From: JABWBR01 sp036741235
GTDB taxonomy: Bacteria > Bacteroidota > Bacteroidia > Chitinophagales > Saprospiraceae
Reading direction: 5' to 3'
DNA length: 64,000 nt
NCBI GenBank assembly: GCA_036741235.1
Contig: DAINSQ010000002.1
Coordinates: 52,476-116,475 of the forward strand
Shown here: one piece after another, positions 25,316 through 34,740 of the stretch
How positions within the stretch are numbered: the first letter of the stretch is position 1
How the letters are laid out: every line of letters begins with the position of its first letter
The notes under the pieces: generated by a model
The model's input: only the letters and a program-made list of their open reading frames with translations
Database searches by the model: none
Told to the model about the DNA's origin: nothing
Position numbers and translations under genes: made by a program

Positions 25316-27733
25316 ATGACTCGACAATTTATCACCCTGCTCACCTGTTGTATATTGGTATTAACAGGCTTTTCAACATTTGCCCAGGAAGACGTTTCCT
25401 ATAAACTTCCCCCCAAAGATATTGCCGATCTACTACTGGCCAAACCCGCTCCAAGCGTAAGTATTGACACGAAGGGGGAATGGATGCTGATCACTGAGGT
25501 CAGCTTATATCCCTCCGTAGAAGAATTGGCGCAACCAGAATTGCGCCTCGCCGGCTTGCGCATCAATCCCAATAATTATGCGCCTAGCCGCCAGACGTTT
25601 ATCAATAATTTGTATTTGAAAAATATTGCAACAGGCAGGGAATTATCCATCAACGGATTACCTGCGCCGCTTAATGCCGGCGCCGTGACCTGGAGCCCCA
25701 ACGACAAAAAAATCGCTTTTACTCATACTTCCAACGATCGCGTGGATATCTACGTTATTGATTTAGCTACGCAACAGGCTGTTAAAATCAATCAGTCTCC
25801 ACTCAACGCACTACTCGGCGGCAGTTATCAATGGTTTGACGACAATTCACTGCTCTATCGCATTGCTCTACAGCCTGCCTCGGCTGCCCCGCCTAAGCCG
25901 TTGATGCCGAAAGGTCCAACTATCCAGGAAAATTATGGCAAAGCTTCACCTCGGCCTACTTTCCAGGATTTGATTAAAAGCCCCTACGACGAACAGCTTT
26001 TTGCTTTTTATGCTACCTCGCAATTGGTTAAAAATACTAACGGCATAGAAACTAAAATCGGCGAGCCGGCAATTTACACAAGCATCCAGATTTCGCCTGA
26101 TAAAAGCTATCTGATGCTGCGCACGCTGCGCAAGCCGTTTTCTTACCTCGTGACGGCGGGCGGTTTTCCTTCTAAATTAGTCATTGCCGACCTGAGCGGC
26201 AAGGTGATTAAAACGCTGGCCGAATTGCCCTCTTCTGAAACGGCGCCCAGCGGCCGCGACAATGTGCAAAATGTGCCCCGCAGCTTTGAATGGCGCGACG
26301 ACGAACCGGCAACAGTTGTATGGTGCGCCCCGCTCGACAGTGGTATGATCAAAAAAGAAATGGAGTATCACGATGCGGTTTTCGCGCTGAAAGCCCCGTT
26401 TGATACTGAACCTCAAACCCTCTTCAAAACCCAAATGCGCTATTGGGGCACAACGTGGGGAAATAATACGGTGGCACTGGTTACGGAAGGTCTCAGCGGC
26501 AAACAAATGACGCGCACCAGCCGGTACAACCCGTCTACCGGGCAATTGGAAAAACTTGTAGAACGCAATACCACCGACGCCTACGGCAACCCCGGCACAC
26601 CCGTGCTGGAGAAAAATCAATACGGCCGTTGGGTCGTCAAACCCATAGACAAAGGCGGCAAAATACTTATGAACAATACTACCGGCGCTTCGCCCAAAGG
26701 CGATTTGCCCTTTTTGTCAGCCTTCGACCTGACGACTAAACAAACCCAAACCCTCTGGCGCTGCCAGGAAGGCGTTTTTGAATTCGTGGTTAAAGTAATG
26801 GATAGCGATAAATTGCAACTGCTCACCCGCCGCGAAAGCGAAAAAGATATGCCTAATTTCTGGGTCAAGAATCTAAAACTACGTATCGCCGACCGCCAGG
26901 TGACGAATTTCGCCAACCCATACCCCCAACTGGATGGCGTCAGCAAACAAAAGATCAGTTATAAACGCGCCGATGGCGTAGATCTCACCGGCGACCTATA
27001 CCTGCCCAAAGATTATGATCCCAAACGCGACGGCCCCCTGCCTACCCTGCTGTGGGCCTATCCGGCTGAATACAACTCGGCTGCCGATGCCGCCCAGGTG
27101 CGCGGTAGCGAACACCGCTTTACTATGCTCAACTGGGGCTCCCCCGTATTCTATGTCACCCAGGGCTACGCCGTGCTCAATAACGCAGAAATGCCCATCG
27201 TGGCTACCAGCGCCGATAAGAAACCTAATGATGATTTTGTGGACCAACTAAAAATGAACGCCGAAGCCGCCATCAATAAACTCGCAGAAATGGGCGTAGG
27301 CGATAAAAACCGCATGGCAGTGGGCGGCCACAGCTACGGCGCCTTTATGACCGCCAACCTTCTGGCGCATACCGATCTGTTTAAAGCCGGCATCGCTCGC
27401 AGCGGCGCCTACAACCGCACACTTACGCCTTTTGGCTTCCAAAATGAAGACCGCACCTATTGGGAAGCGCCTGAGGTATATAATGGAATGAGCCCGTTTA
27501 GCTATGCCAATAAAATCAAAACGCCCCTGCTGATGATCCACGGCGAAGCCGACAACAACAGCGGCACCTTTCCCATACAGAGCGAACGACTGTTTAATGC
27601 CATCAAGGGTCATGGCGGTACGGTGAAATACATACAACTGCCCCACGAAAGCCACGGCTATCAAGGGCGCGAAAATATTCTGCATATGCTCTATGAGCAA
27701 AATGAATGGCTGGAGAAGTATGTGAAAAAGTGA
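25316..27733 (+). CDS. S9 family peptidase (prolyl-oligopeptidase fold), exported
   Basis: The 805-residue product has a signal peptide (LLTCCILVLTGFSTFAQ), a beta-propeller N-terminal region (residues about 40-530), and a C-terminal alpha/beta-hydrolase domain. The triad is Ser673 (GGHSYGAF), Asp746 (HGEAD) and His780 (HESHGY). The sequence GEADNNSGTFPIQSERLFNA and the GYAVLNNAEMPI stretch place it near the glutamyl-endopeptidase-like S9 subgroup of Bacteroidota and plants. Preceding residues ATVVWCAPLDSG and PYDEQLFAFY support the propeller. It is likely periplasmic, clearing peptides. It stands in a short convergent arrangement with the next minus-strand gene and a terminator between them. 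Confidence 0.93.
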   Translation: MTRQFITLLTCCILVLTGFSTFAQEDVSYKLPPKDIADLLLAKPAPSVSIDTKGEWMLITEVSLYPSVEELAQPELRLAGLRINPNNYAPSRQTFINNLYLKNIATGRELSINGLPAPLNAGAVTWSPNDKKIAFTHTSNDRVDIYVIDLATQQAVKINQSPLNALLGGSYQWFDDNSLLYRIALQPASAAPPKPLMPKGPTIQENYGKASPRPTFQDLIKSPYDEQLFAFYATSQLVKNTNGIETKIGEPAIYTSIQISPDKSYLMLRTLRKPFSYLVTAGGFPSKLVIADLSGKVIKTLAELPSSETAPSGRDNVQNVPRSFEWRDDEPATVVWCAPLDSGMIKKEMEYHDAVFALKAPFDTEPQTLFKTQMRYWGTTWGNNTVALVTEGLSGKQMTRTSRYNPSTGQLEKLVERNTTDAYGNPGTPVLEKNQYGRWVVKPIDKGGKILMNNTTGASPKGDLPFLSAFDLTTKQTQTLWRCQEGVFEFVVKVMDSDKLQLLTRRESEKDMPNFWVKNLKLRIADRQVTNFANPYPQLDGVSKQKISYKRADGVDLTGDLYLPKDYDPKRDGPLPTLLWAYPAEYNSAADAAQVRGSEHRFTMLNWGSPVFYVTQGYAVLNNAEMPIVATSADKKPNDDFVDQLKMNAEAAINKLAEMGVGDKNRMAVGGHSYGAFMTANLLAHTDLFKAGIARSGAYNRTLTPFGFQNEDRTYWEAPEVYNGMSPFSYANKIKTPLLMIHGEADNNSGTFPIQSERLFNAIKGHGGTVKYIQLPHESHGYQGRENILHMLYEQNEWLEKYVKK

Positions 27734-27739
27734 TTTGTA

Positions 27740-27776
27740 ACAGTGCTGATCCCCATAATTACGGGATCAGCACTGT
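27740..27776. terminator. Bidirectional terminator between S9 peptidase and minus-strand gene
   Basis: A perfect 14-bp inverted repeat (ACAGTGCTGATCCC at 27740-27753 and GGGATCAGCACTGT at 27763-27776) with a 9-base loop lies exactly between the two stop codons. The right arm touches the stop of the minus-strand gene. Confidence 0.75.
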
Positions 27777-28609
27777 CAAAGCTTCCAATGTAGATTCAAC
27801 CATTGCTCTACTTCGTCCTTCTTCGGCTCACCGTATTGGGTGTGAATGTATTGCAAAACAGCATCCTTTACATCTGACTTTTTACTAAAAGTGCCAAGCA
27901 ACTCAACAATAGCGTCTACTTCCGTGTAAAGTTCCTCTAGGTCGGCAAAGACAATGTCAATGGTGTTGATAAGTGTAGAGGTATTGGCGAGACTATCGTA
28001 ATAATACAATTTAAAATCTGATACCGCAGCAGGAGCAATTGGTTGCTCGTCAACCGTAAAAAGGGTTCTTTTATCAATGATCAGATTTTGACCTGAAAAC
28101 GCCAACCGTTTGTTAATCGGTTCAGTTTCCTGTTCCCATTTGTACTGAATATAAAAAAACTTGTTTTCATTCATTTCCAATTCATTGCCGCCTATCTCAA
28201 TCGCAAGGGTATCGCCAAGAGCCACCAACCGGCGGCTATCCAGGTACTTCTGAAAACTCAGATAGTTCATAATTTTACCAGGTCGTGTATTGGCGGCCAT
28301 CTGCAAAGGCTCTAACAGGTATCCGGCTTTTCTTTTCGCATCCGGAAATACGATGAACAAGCTGCGTTTGTGGTTCATGATGACCATCCGGTTGGCCGGC
28401 GCTTCAAATTTCAGCGACTCGCCTGCGCCGAAAAAATCGTTTTTCCTGAGCAATTTACCCGTAGATTGAAGACTGACTTTGCCTTTTACAAAAACGACCT
28501 GCAGTTCCTGCTGCTTCGGCAAGGAATCCGGCGGGTAAATGACCCCGGCTGTTAAAAAAAGGGGCGCGCAAATCATTAGTGCTAAATTGAATAATATTGA
28601 CTTTCGCAT
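27776..28609 (-). CDS. Exported protein of unknown function
   Basis: I do not recognise this 277-residue protein. It has a signal peptide (MRKSILFNLALMICAPLFL to TAG), followed by a beta-rich N-terminal half (QVVFVKGKVSLQSTGKLLRK, residues about 38-57) in which the VKGKV-like strand and later NHKRSLFIVFPDAKRK resemble a FecR-like fold, without the FecR membrane helix. The C-terminal half is helical and acidic (DLEELYTEVDAIVELLGTFS). It ends QYGEPKKDEVEQWLNLHWKL. The gene is monocistronic in appearance: a terminator directly follows its stop and the next minus gene, hisH, is upstream. Location is probably periplasmic. The FecR comparison is a weak inference. Confidence 0.7.
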   Translation of the reverse strand: MRKSILFNLALMICAPLFLTAGVIYPPDSLPKQQELQVVFVKGKVSLQSTGKLLRKNDFFGAGESLKFEAPANRMVIMNHKRSLFIVFPDAKRKAGYLLEPLQMAANTRPGKIMNYLSFQKYLDSRRLVALGDTLAIEIGGNELEMNENKFFYIQYKWEQETEPINKRLAFSGQNLIIDKRTLFTVDEQPIAPAAVSDFKLYYYDSLANTSTLINTIDIVFADLEELYTEVDAIVELLGTFSKKSDVKDAVLQYIHTQYGEPKKDEVEQWLNLHWKL

Positions 28610-28656
28610 AGATCGTTTTTTGTTAGAATTAAATGCATCAAGCTTTCGAAGATATA

Positions 28657-29241
28657 TTATAACGATAAAAAATTCTGAAGCAACATAGCCCCCGCCTGTC
28701 CGGATTTTTCCGGATGGAATTGCATGGCGAAAAAATTGTTTTTTTGTAAAGCAGCACTAAAGGGCAGGCTATAATCAGCCACAGCTGTTGTATAAGGCCC
28801 CACCTCTACGTAATAGCTGTGCACAAAGTACATATATTGCCCTTCAAATTCAGGGGTAAAAATTCCATTTCGCAACCGGTGCAGGTCGTTCCAGCCCATG
28901 TGTGGTACCTTTTCGCCGTTGACAGGGCGGAATCGCTTTACTTCTTGAGGGATAATGCCCAAACAGGGCGTATCATTTTCTTCTGAATGAGTACACATCA
29001 ATTGCATACCCAGGCAAATGCCCAACACCGGCTGCGTAAGCCGGGGTATGAGTTCTGCCAGACCGCTTTCGCGCAAATGCCGCATGGTGGTGCTGGCCTC
29101 CCCAACGCCGGGAAAAATCACTTTATCGGCGCCTGCAATGAGCCTGTGATCACCGGTGAGTATGGCTTCGGCGCCCAGGCGCTCCAGGGCGTATAATACC
29201 GATCGCACATTGCCGGCGTTGTAGTTGATTACTGCAATCAT
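28657..29241 (-). CDS. hisH: Imidazole glycerol phosphate synthase, glutamine amidotransferase subunit
   Basis: The 194-residue protein is a full-length class I glutamine amidotransferase of the HisH type. It begins MIAVINYNAGNVRSVLYALE, has the nucleophile Cys in LGICLGMQLM (about residue 76), and the base and acid in FHPEKSG (His and Glu around 179-181). PGVGEAS and VPHMGWNDL are HisH signatures. With HisF it supplies ammonia for imidazole ring closure in histidine biosynthesis. The other his genes are not adjacent. It overlaps the upstream membrane-protein gene by 4 bp (ATGA), so the two are coupled. Confidence 0.95.
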   Translation of the reverse strand: MIAVINYNAGNVRSVLYALERLGAEAILTGDHRLIAGADKVIFPGVGEASTTMRHLRESGLAELIPRLTQPVLGICLGMQLMCTHSEENDTPCLGIIPQEVKRFRPVNGEKVPHMGWNDLHRLRNGIFTPEFEGQYMYFVHSYYVEVGPYTTAVADYSLPFSAALQKNNFFAMQFHPEKSGQAGAMLLQNFLSL

Positions 29242-29723
29242 AGCAGGCCGTTGTCGTCTAAAATATCATTGCGCTCAGCCGGTATGCCCTGCCGGCGTCC
29301 GTAGTGTTTGAGTACTTCGCGGTTGCCCAAAAACAATATGGCAAAGATAAACAACGTACTGCCCGACAACATAAGCAATAGTAAAGCAGGTAATTCTTCC
29401 TGTCCCAATTGCTCAACCAGATACATCGCTACCCAAAGCCCGATCCACCCCAACGTAAACAAAGCCAGGAAAACCTGCCAGACTACAGGCCCCCATTTCA
29501 CCTCCCGCAACAGCAAAATGCTGAGCATGCCAACCACAAAACACAAGGTCATGAGAAATACTAACATGACCAGATCTTTAGGCGCCGTGGGCAACTGCCC
29601 GTTTCTCAAGTATATGACGCCGGAAGCCCCGGCCCAAATGACGGCCAGACTAAGCGCCAGGTAGGCAAACATGTCAGTGGGTTTGATTCGATTGCGCAGC
29701 ATAAGTAAAGGGTTTTTGATCAT
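29238..29723 (-). CDS. Small four-helix membrane protein of unknown function
   Basis: The 161-residue product has four hydrophobic helices (AYLALSLAVIWAGASGVIYL; LVMLVFLMTLCFVVGMLSIL; VVWQVFLALFTLGWIGLWVA; LLLLMLSGSTLFIFAILFLG) and polar ends. It is an inner-membrane protein without a family I can name. Its stop overlaps the start of hisH by 4 bp. A TATCTTTG -7 box on the minus strand (29733-29726) sits so close to the first ATG that the transcript would start near or inside the frame; the second ATG at 29702 would leave about 18 bases of leader and may be the true start. No -33 element is clear. No link to histidine synthesis is visible apart from the overlap. Confidence 0.75.
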   Translation of the reverse strand: MIKNPLLMLRNRIKPTDMFAYLALSLAVIWAGASGVIYLRNGQLPTAPKDLVMLVFLMTLCFVVGMLSILLLREVKWGPVVWQVFLALFTLGWIGLWVAMYLVEQLGQEELPALLLLMLSGSTLFIFAILFLGNREVLKHYGRRQGIPAERNDILDDNGLL

Positions 29724-29756
29724 AACAAAGATAGCCTATTCTGCAACAATACGGTG

Positions 29757-29788
29757 TTGCGTTTAATTGCCAAATCTGACTATCTTTG
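29757..29788 (+). promoter_or_regulatory. Promoter of the pheT operon
   Basis: TTG at 29757-29759 and TATCTTTG at 29781-29788, spaced by 21 bp, match the Bacteroidota primary promoter. The predicted start lies near 29795, giving a leader of about 60 bases before pheT. Confidence 0.6.
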
Positions 29789-29853
29789 CGGCCATTGTGT
29801 TTTTTCGGTGATAGCGTGACTCAGTGATGAAAGACTATTAAACAATTAACAAA

Positions 29854-32298
29854 ATGAAGGTTTCCCTTAATTGGCTGAAAAATTACGTGGATATTCCGTT
29901 GACCCCCGATGAAGTATCGGCATTGCTGACGAGTCTGGGCCTGGAAGTAGAAGGTATGGAAAAAACCGAGAGTATCCCCGGCGGACTTGAGGGCCTCGTG
30001 GTAGGCCTGGTCGCCGAATGCCGGAAACACCCCAATGCCGACAAGCTTTCGCTTACCAAAGTGGATGTCGGCGCCGGCGAACTGCTGTCTGTCGTGTGCG
30101 GCGCACCCAATGTAGCTAAAGGACAGAAAGTGATCGTTGCCACCGTCGGCGCCACATTGTACCCGGTCGAAGGAGAGCCTTTTGTTATTAAAAAAAGTAA
30201 AATCCGCGGCGAAGATTCCGAAGGTATGATTTGCGCCGAAGACGAAATCGGCATCGGCCACAGCCACGCAGGTATTATGGTACTGCCCGAAGATACGCCG
30301 GTGGGATTGCCCGCCCGCGATTACTTCCGTCTCGAAACCGATTATGTATACGAAATCGGGCTAACGCCCAATCGCTCCGACGCTACCAACCACCTGGGCG
30401 TCGCTCGCGACGTTGCCGCGGCGCTGCGCATCAATTACGGCCACAGCGGCGAATTGCGCCTGCCCGATGTGTCAGGCTTTCATGTCGATAACCGCGATCT
30501 GGCCCTCAACGTCAAAGTTGAAAACCCGGAAGCCTGCCCGCGCTATTGCGGCGTTTCTATAAAAGGGGTGACCATCAAGGAATCGCCCGACTGGCTCAAG
30601 CAACGCCTGCAAGCCGTGGGCGTGCGTCCTATCAATAATATCGTTGACGCTACCAACTTCGTTTTGCACGAACTGGGGCAGCCCCTCCACGCTTTCGACC
30701 TCGACGAAATCAATGGCCGCAGCGTAGTGGTCAAAACCTTGCCTGAAGGCAGCAAATTCCTGAGCCTCGACGGCGTTGAACGCAGCTTGAGCGCCGAAGA
30801 CCTCATGATCTGCGACGGCAATTCCAACGGCATGTGTATCGGCGGCGTGTTCGGCGGTATCAGCTCGGGCGTCAAAGACAATACGACCAATATTTTCCTC
30901 GAATCGGCACATTTTCACCCCCGCTGGATACGCCGCAGCAGCATGCGCCACAACCTGCGCACCGACGCGGCTAAGGTATTTGAAAAAGGCAGCGATCCCA
31001 ATATCTCGCTTTACGCACTCCAACGCGCCACCCTTCTCATCAAAGAACTCGCAGGCGGTGAAATTGCCTCCGATATAGTCGATATTTACCCGGCTCCGAT
31101 AAAACCGGTTGAGGTAACGCTCCGCTATGCCCATATCAACAAACTGATCGGCATCCAAATCCCCCCAAAACAAGTGAAGAATATTCTCGATGCGCTCGAT
31201 ATGGCCATCGTGAAAGAAACAGATGGAGAGATTACGGTATCCGTGCCTACCAATAAAGCCGACGTGACCCGCGAAGCCGATGTCATCGAGGAAATATTGC
31301 GCATTTACGGCTTCGACAATGTGCCCGAACCCGGCGTCATCAATATGGCAATGGTCACTTCGGTACAACCCGACCCCAGTCAGGTACGCAATAGTATCGC
31401 CGACCTGCTGGTGGCCAACGGCTTTCACGAAATGATGGCCATGTCGCTGTCGGAAGCGCGTATTTATAAACAATTGGTGGGCGGCATAGCCGAAGAAGAA
31501 CTGGTGTATATCAATAATACTTCTAACGTACACCTCAATATTATGCGCCCGACAATGGTTGTCAGCGGACTGGAAGCCGTTGTGCACAATCAAAACCGGC
31601 AACAACTCAACCTCAAGTTGTTTGAGTTTGGCAAAACTTATCGCCACAAAAACGGCGGTATTGACGAAACCGCCCACTTGTCAATGCTGCTTTCCGGACA
31701 ACGTTGGCCGGAAAGCTGGCTCAATAAAGACAAAGCCCTCGTGAATTTTTACCACCTGAAGGCTTTCGTCAAATTGGTGCTGAACAAAATGGGCGTCAGT
31801 CAATACCAGGAAACGCCCATCAAAGACGATGTCTTCTCCTACGGCGTACGCTATCACCGCGGCGAACAAGTACTGGCAGAACTTGGCCTGGTATCGGCCA
31901 GGATTAGCAAAAAAATGGACGTCCGAGGCCAGGTGTGCTTTGCCGACCTGCGTTGGGATAACCTCCTGAAAAGCCTCGCCAAGTACCGCGTAAGCTATCA
32001 GGAAGTCAACAGATTCCCCGCTATGCGAAGAGATTTGGCCCTGGTTGTTGAAAATTCCGTAAGATTTAGCGATATTGCGGCAATTGCTGCAAAGGTCGGC
32101 AAAAAGTGGTTGAAAGACACCAACCTCTTTGACGTCTATGTCAACGAAACACAACTCGGCGCCGGCAAAAAATCCTACGCCGTCAGCTTTGTCTTCGAAG
32201 ACCCGGAGCGAACCCTCCAGGACAAAGAAGTGGACCAAGTGGTGGAGCAAATGATTGGCGCTTTTGAAACACAACTTAGTGCGCACATCAGGCGTTAA
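29854..32298 (+). CDS. pheT: Phenylalanine--tRNA ligase beta subunit
   Basis: The 814-residue protein is a complete beta chain. It starts MKVSLNWLKNYVDIPLTPDE, has the EMAP/OB-like tRNA-binding domain (HPNADKLSLTKVDVGAGELL), B3/B4 editing region, the B5 domain (LRYAHINKLIGIQIPPKQVK), a catalytic-like core, and the C-terminal FDX-ACB anticodon domain (VNRFPAMRRDLALVVENSVR). It joins with PheS, not present here, to form the alpha2-beta2 enzyme that charges tRNA-Phe. It is the first gene of a plus-strand set with a coiled-coil protein, zapA and rny, an order common in this phylum. The start is fixed by the conserved N-terminus and the promoter upstream. Confidence 0.97.
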   Translation: MKVSLNWLKNYVDIPLTPDEVSALLTSLGLEVEGMEKTESIPGGLEGLVVGLVAECRKHPNADKLSLTKVDVGAGELLSVVCGAPNVAKGQKVIVATVGATLYPVEGEPFVIKKSKIRGEDSEGMICAEDEIGIGHSHAGIMVLPEDTPVGLPARDYFRLETDYVYEIGLTPNRSDATNHLGVARDVAAALRINYGHSGELRLPDVSGFHVDNRDLALNVKVENPEACPRYCGVSIKGVTIKESPDWLKQRLQAVGVRPINNIVDATNFVLHELGQPLHAFDLDEINGRSVVVKTLPEGSKFLSLDGVERSLSAEDLMICDGNSNGMCIGGVFGGISSGVKDNTTNIFLESAHFHPRWIRRSSMRHNLRTDAAKVFEKGSDPNISLYALQRATLLIKELAGGEIASDIVDIYPAPIKPVEVTLRYAHINKLIGIQIPPKQVKNILDALDMAIVKETDGEITVSVPTNKADVTREADVIEEILRIYGFDNVPEPGVINMAMVTSVQPDPSQVRNSIADLLVANGFHEMMAMSLSEARIYKQLVGGIAEEELVYINNTSNVHLNIMRPTMVVSGLEAVVHNQNRQQLNLKLFEFGKTYRHKNGGIDETAHLSMLLSGQRWPESWLNKDKALVNFYHLKAFVKLVLNKMGVSQYQETPIKDDVFSYGVRYHRGEQVLAELGLVSARISKKMDVRGQVCFADLRWDNLLKSLAKYRVSYQEVNRFPAMRRDLALVVENSVRFSDIAAIAAKVGKKWLKDTNLFDVYVNETQLGAGKKSYAVSFVFEDPERTLQDKEVDQVVEQMIGAFETQLSAHIRR

Positions 32299-32346
32299 TC
32301 AAAAAGCAAACCGTTTTTGCGGCAAGCGACAAAAGCATTCGCTCCC

Positions 32347-32643
32347 ATGAACGTTATTGATCAACTTGACCAAATTGAACTAAAGGCGAGGCAATTGCTG
32401 CTCAAACTGGAGCGCATGCGCCAGGAAAACGCCGAACTCAGAACTGAAAACGAACACCTGAAAGCCGAGCTCGACAAACAACGAGGCGCGGTAGAGGTGC
32501 TGAAAGATAAATTGGAAAAAACGCATGGGGTGCTCGAATTGCCGAAAGGCAACGACACGGAGCAAGCCCAACAACTCAGGCAACAACTGGATCAATACAT
32601 CCGGGAAATTGATAAATGTATTGAGTGGTTGCACAATTATTGA
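32347..32643 (+). CDS. Small coiled-coil protein, possible divisome partner of ZapA
   Basis: This 98-residue protein is almost entirely a coiled coil: heptads run from IELKARQLLLKLERMRQENA to about DKLEKTHG, then a short Pro/Gly break and a second helix (QLRQQLDQYIREIDKCIEWL). There is no signal peptide or membrane segment. It sits 8 bp before zapA, in the position where other Bacteroidota carry a ZapB-like gene, so a role in Z-ring organisation is a reasonable inference. The start at 32347 gives MNVIDQLDQIELKARQLLLK; ten extra upstream codons are open but lack coiled-coil character. The name ZapB is not used because sequence alone does not show orthology. Confidence 0.8.
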   Translation: MNVIDQLDQIELKARQLLLKLERMRQENAELRTENEHLKAELDKQRGAVEVLKDKLEKTHGVLELPKGNDTEQAQQLRQQLDQYIREIDKCIEWLHNY

Positions 32644-32651
32644 TTTAGTGC

Positions 32652-32951
32652 ATGGAAACACAGGATACGAAAAGCATAACCGTGTTGATAGCCGGAAGGC
32701 CGTATCCTTTGAAAATAAAGGAAACTGACGAGCCTGTTATCCGCAGAATTGTCAAGGAAGTCAACGATAAGATTAACCGCTTTCAGTTGACTTATGCCAA
32801 TAAAGACAAACAAGACTGTCTGTCTATGGCGCTCCTTACTTATGCGGTAGATTTGCACAAAACGCAACAGGCCCTGCCGGCTACCGAAGATCCTGCCGTT
32901 GCCGACAAACTCACGCAACTCGAAGCGCTGATAGACAAGTTGTTGCAATAA
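32652..32951 (+). CDS. zapA: Cell division protein ZapA
   Basis: The 99-residue protein has the ZapA N-terminal beta-strand region (ITVLIAGRPYPLKIKETDEP) and helix pattern (VIRRIVKEVNDKINRFQLTY, then LSMALLTYAVDLHKTQQ), plus a short C-terminal coiled coil. ZapA binds and bundles FtsZ protofilaments at midcell. Length and domain order are standard. It is followed by rny after 90 bp and preceded by the coiled-coil gene, so all three probably belong to the pheT transcript. No 6S RNA signature is visible in the short gap to rny. Confidence 0.92.
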   Translation: METQDTKSITVLIAGRPYPLKIKETDEPVIRRIVKEVNDKINRFQLTYANKDKQDCLSMALLTYAVDLHKTQQALPATEDPAVADKLTQLEALIDKLLQ

Positions 32952-33041
32952 TCCTCCCCAACTGCGTCGATTCCTCTTTTTGTGTCAACAGCATATGGCT
33001 GTGATCGCATTTTTTTATTTTACTTCAAAAACCTTATTGTT

Positions 33042-34724
33042 ATGGATATTGGAATCGGAATCGCCATAGGGCTCGCCATTGGGGCCGTGGTCGGTTTTCT
33101 GATGTTGCAGGCTGCTGTTAAAAAAGCCAAACAGCAAAAATTAGAGGAATTTAACGCGCAAGCCGACCAACAAGTGAAGGAGGCCCGCCTCACCGCCAAA
33201 CGTATCGTCGACGAAGCGGAAACCAAAGCCGAAAAAATGGTCTCCCAAGCCGAGATCGAAAACGAAAAAATTAAACAGCGCAAAATACAGGAGGCCAAAG
33301 AACGCTTCAATAAAATGCGCTCGGAGTTCGATAGCGAAAAAGCCCAACATGTGGTGGTGATGAAGGAACGCGAGATGGAAGTAAAAGCCATGGAAACCGA
33401 ACTCCGCCAAAAGGAAGAGAAGTTCGAAGAACGTATCAAGTCGTTTGACTCCCAACGCCTCGAACTCGAACAAAAAGAGGCCGACCTGAAAGCTATCCGC
33501 GAAAATCTCGATATCCAGCTCAAAGTGGTAGCCAAAAAACGCGAGGAACTCGAAGCCGCCAACGAAATGCGTATCAAAGAACTCGAGAATATCGCCAAAC
33601 TCAGCGAAAGCGAAGCCAAAGACCTACTGATCGAGGCCGTGCGCGCCAAAGCAGAAACCGACGCTATGGCGATAGTGAAAGAATCAGTGGAACAAGCCAA
33701 GGTGACCGCCAACAAGGAGGCCAAAAAGATCGTTATCCAAACGATCCAGCGCATGTGCGCCGAATATACGATCGAAAATACAGTGTCGGTTTTTAATCTC
33801 GATTCCGACGACCTGAAAGGCCAAATCATCGGACGCGAAGGCCGCAATATCCGCGCCCTCGAAGCCGCTACCGGCGCCGAAATAATCGTTGACGATACGC
33901 CCGAAGCTATCGTGATTTCGAGCTTCGACCCCATCCGCCGCGAAATTGCCCGCCTGGCGCTCAAAAAACTGGTGGCCGACGGACGTATCCACCCCGCTCG
34001 CATCGAAGAAGTGGTGGCCAAAACCCGCAAACAACTCGAAGAGCAAATAGTGGAAATCGGCGAACGTACGGTGATCGACCTCGACCTCCACGGCCTCGAC
34101 CCCTACCTGGTGAAGATGGTGGGCCGCATGCGTTTCCGCTCTTCTTACGGCCAAAACCTGCTCAAACACTCTATAGAAACTGCCAACCTGTGCGCTATTA
34201 TGGCCGCCGAACTCGGCCTTAATCCCAAGCAAATCAAACAGGCCAAACGCGCAGGCCTGCTCCACGATATCGGCAAGGTGGCAGAAGAAGAAAGCGAATT
34301 GTCGCACGCTATCCTCGGTATGAAGTTGTGCGAAAAATATAAGGAACACCCCGTGGTGTGCAACGCAGTGGGCGCCCACCACGACGAAATCGAGATGAAT
34401 AATATCATTTCGCCTATTATCCAGGCTTGCGACGCTATCTCCGGCGCTCGCCCCGGCGCTCGCCGCGAAATCCTGGAAAGTTACCTCAAACGCATCGGCG
34501 AACTCGAAGAACTCGCCATGTCATACGACGGCGTGCAGAAAGCTTACGCTATGCAGGCCGGCCGCGAACTACGCGTTATCGTGGAATCCGAAAAGGTTAC
34601 CGACCAATTCGCCGACGATCTGGCCTTTATGATCTCGCAAAAGATCCAGGAGGAAATGCAGTATCCCGGCCAAATCAAGGTGACGGTGATCCGCGAAAAA
34701 CGCGCCGTGTCATTCGCACGGTAA
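33042..34724 (+). CDS. rny: Ribonuclease Y
   Basis: The 560-residue protein matches RNase Y. It begins with an N-terminal membrane helix (IGIGIAIGLAIGAVVGFLML), then a long coiled coil (residues about 30-220, rich in Glu/Lys/Ala such as EFNAQADQQVKEARLTAKRI), a KH domain (VSVFNLDSDDLKGQIIGREG RNIRALEAATG), and an HD hydrolase domain (LLKHSIETANLCAIMAAELG; GLLHDIGKVAEE, with the catalytic HD pair). It is an endonuclease that starts mRNA decay at the inner membrane. The start at 33042 is chosen because the transmembrane helix begins there; an upstream extension to 32982 is not family-like. It is the last gene of the pheT/zapA set. Confidence 0.96.
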   Translation: MDIGIGIAIGLAIGAVVGFLMLQAAVKKAKQQKLEEFNAQADQQVKEARLTAKRIVDEAETKAEKMVSQAEIENEKIKQRKIQEAKERFNKMRSEFDSEKAQHVVVMKEREMEVKAMETELRQKEEKFEERIKSFDSQRLELEQKEADLKAIRENLDIQLKVVAKKREELEAANEMRIKELENIAKLSESEAKDLLIEAVRAKAETDAMAIVKESVEQAKVTANKEAKKIVIQTIQRMCAEYTIENTVSVFNLDSDDLKGQIIGREGRNIRALEAATGAEIIVDDTPEAIVISSFDPIRREIARLALKKLVADGRIHPARIEEVVAKTRKQLEEQIVEIGERTVIDLDLHGLDPYLVKMVGRMRFRSSYGQNLLKHSIETANLCAIMAAELGLNPKQIKQAKRAGLLHDIGKVAEEESELSHAILGMKLCEKYKEHPVVCNAVGAHHDEIEMNNIISPIIQACDAISGARPGARREILESYLKRIGELEELAMSYDGVQKAYAMQAGRELRVIVESEKVTDQFADDLAFMISQKIQEEMQYPGQIKVTVIREKRAVSFAR

Positions 34725-34740
34725 GTGATTGTTTGATAAG

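Noticed and set aside
30472..31677. Minus-strand frame of 401 codons
   Set aside because: It is antisense to pheT, whose domains are complete and undoubted.
33020..34030. Minus-strand frame of 336 codons, rich in Ser, Phe and Leu
   Set aside because: It mirrors the coiled-coil region of rny; the Ser/Leu/Phe bias is the complement of Lys/Glu/Ala codons.
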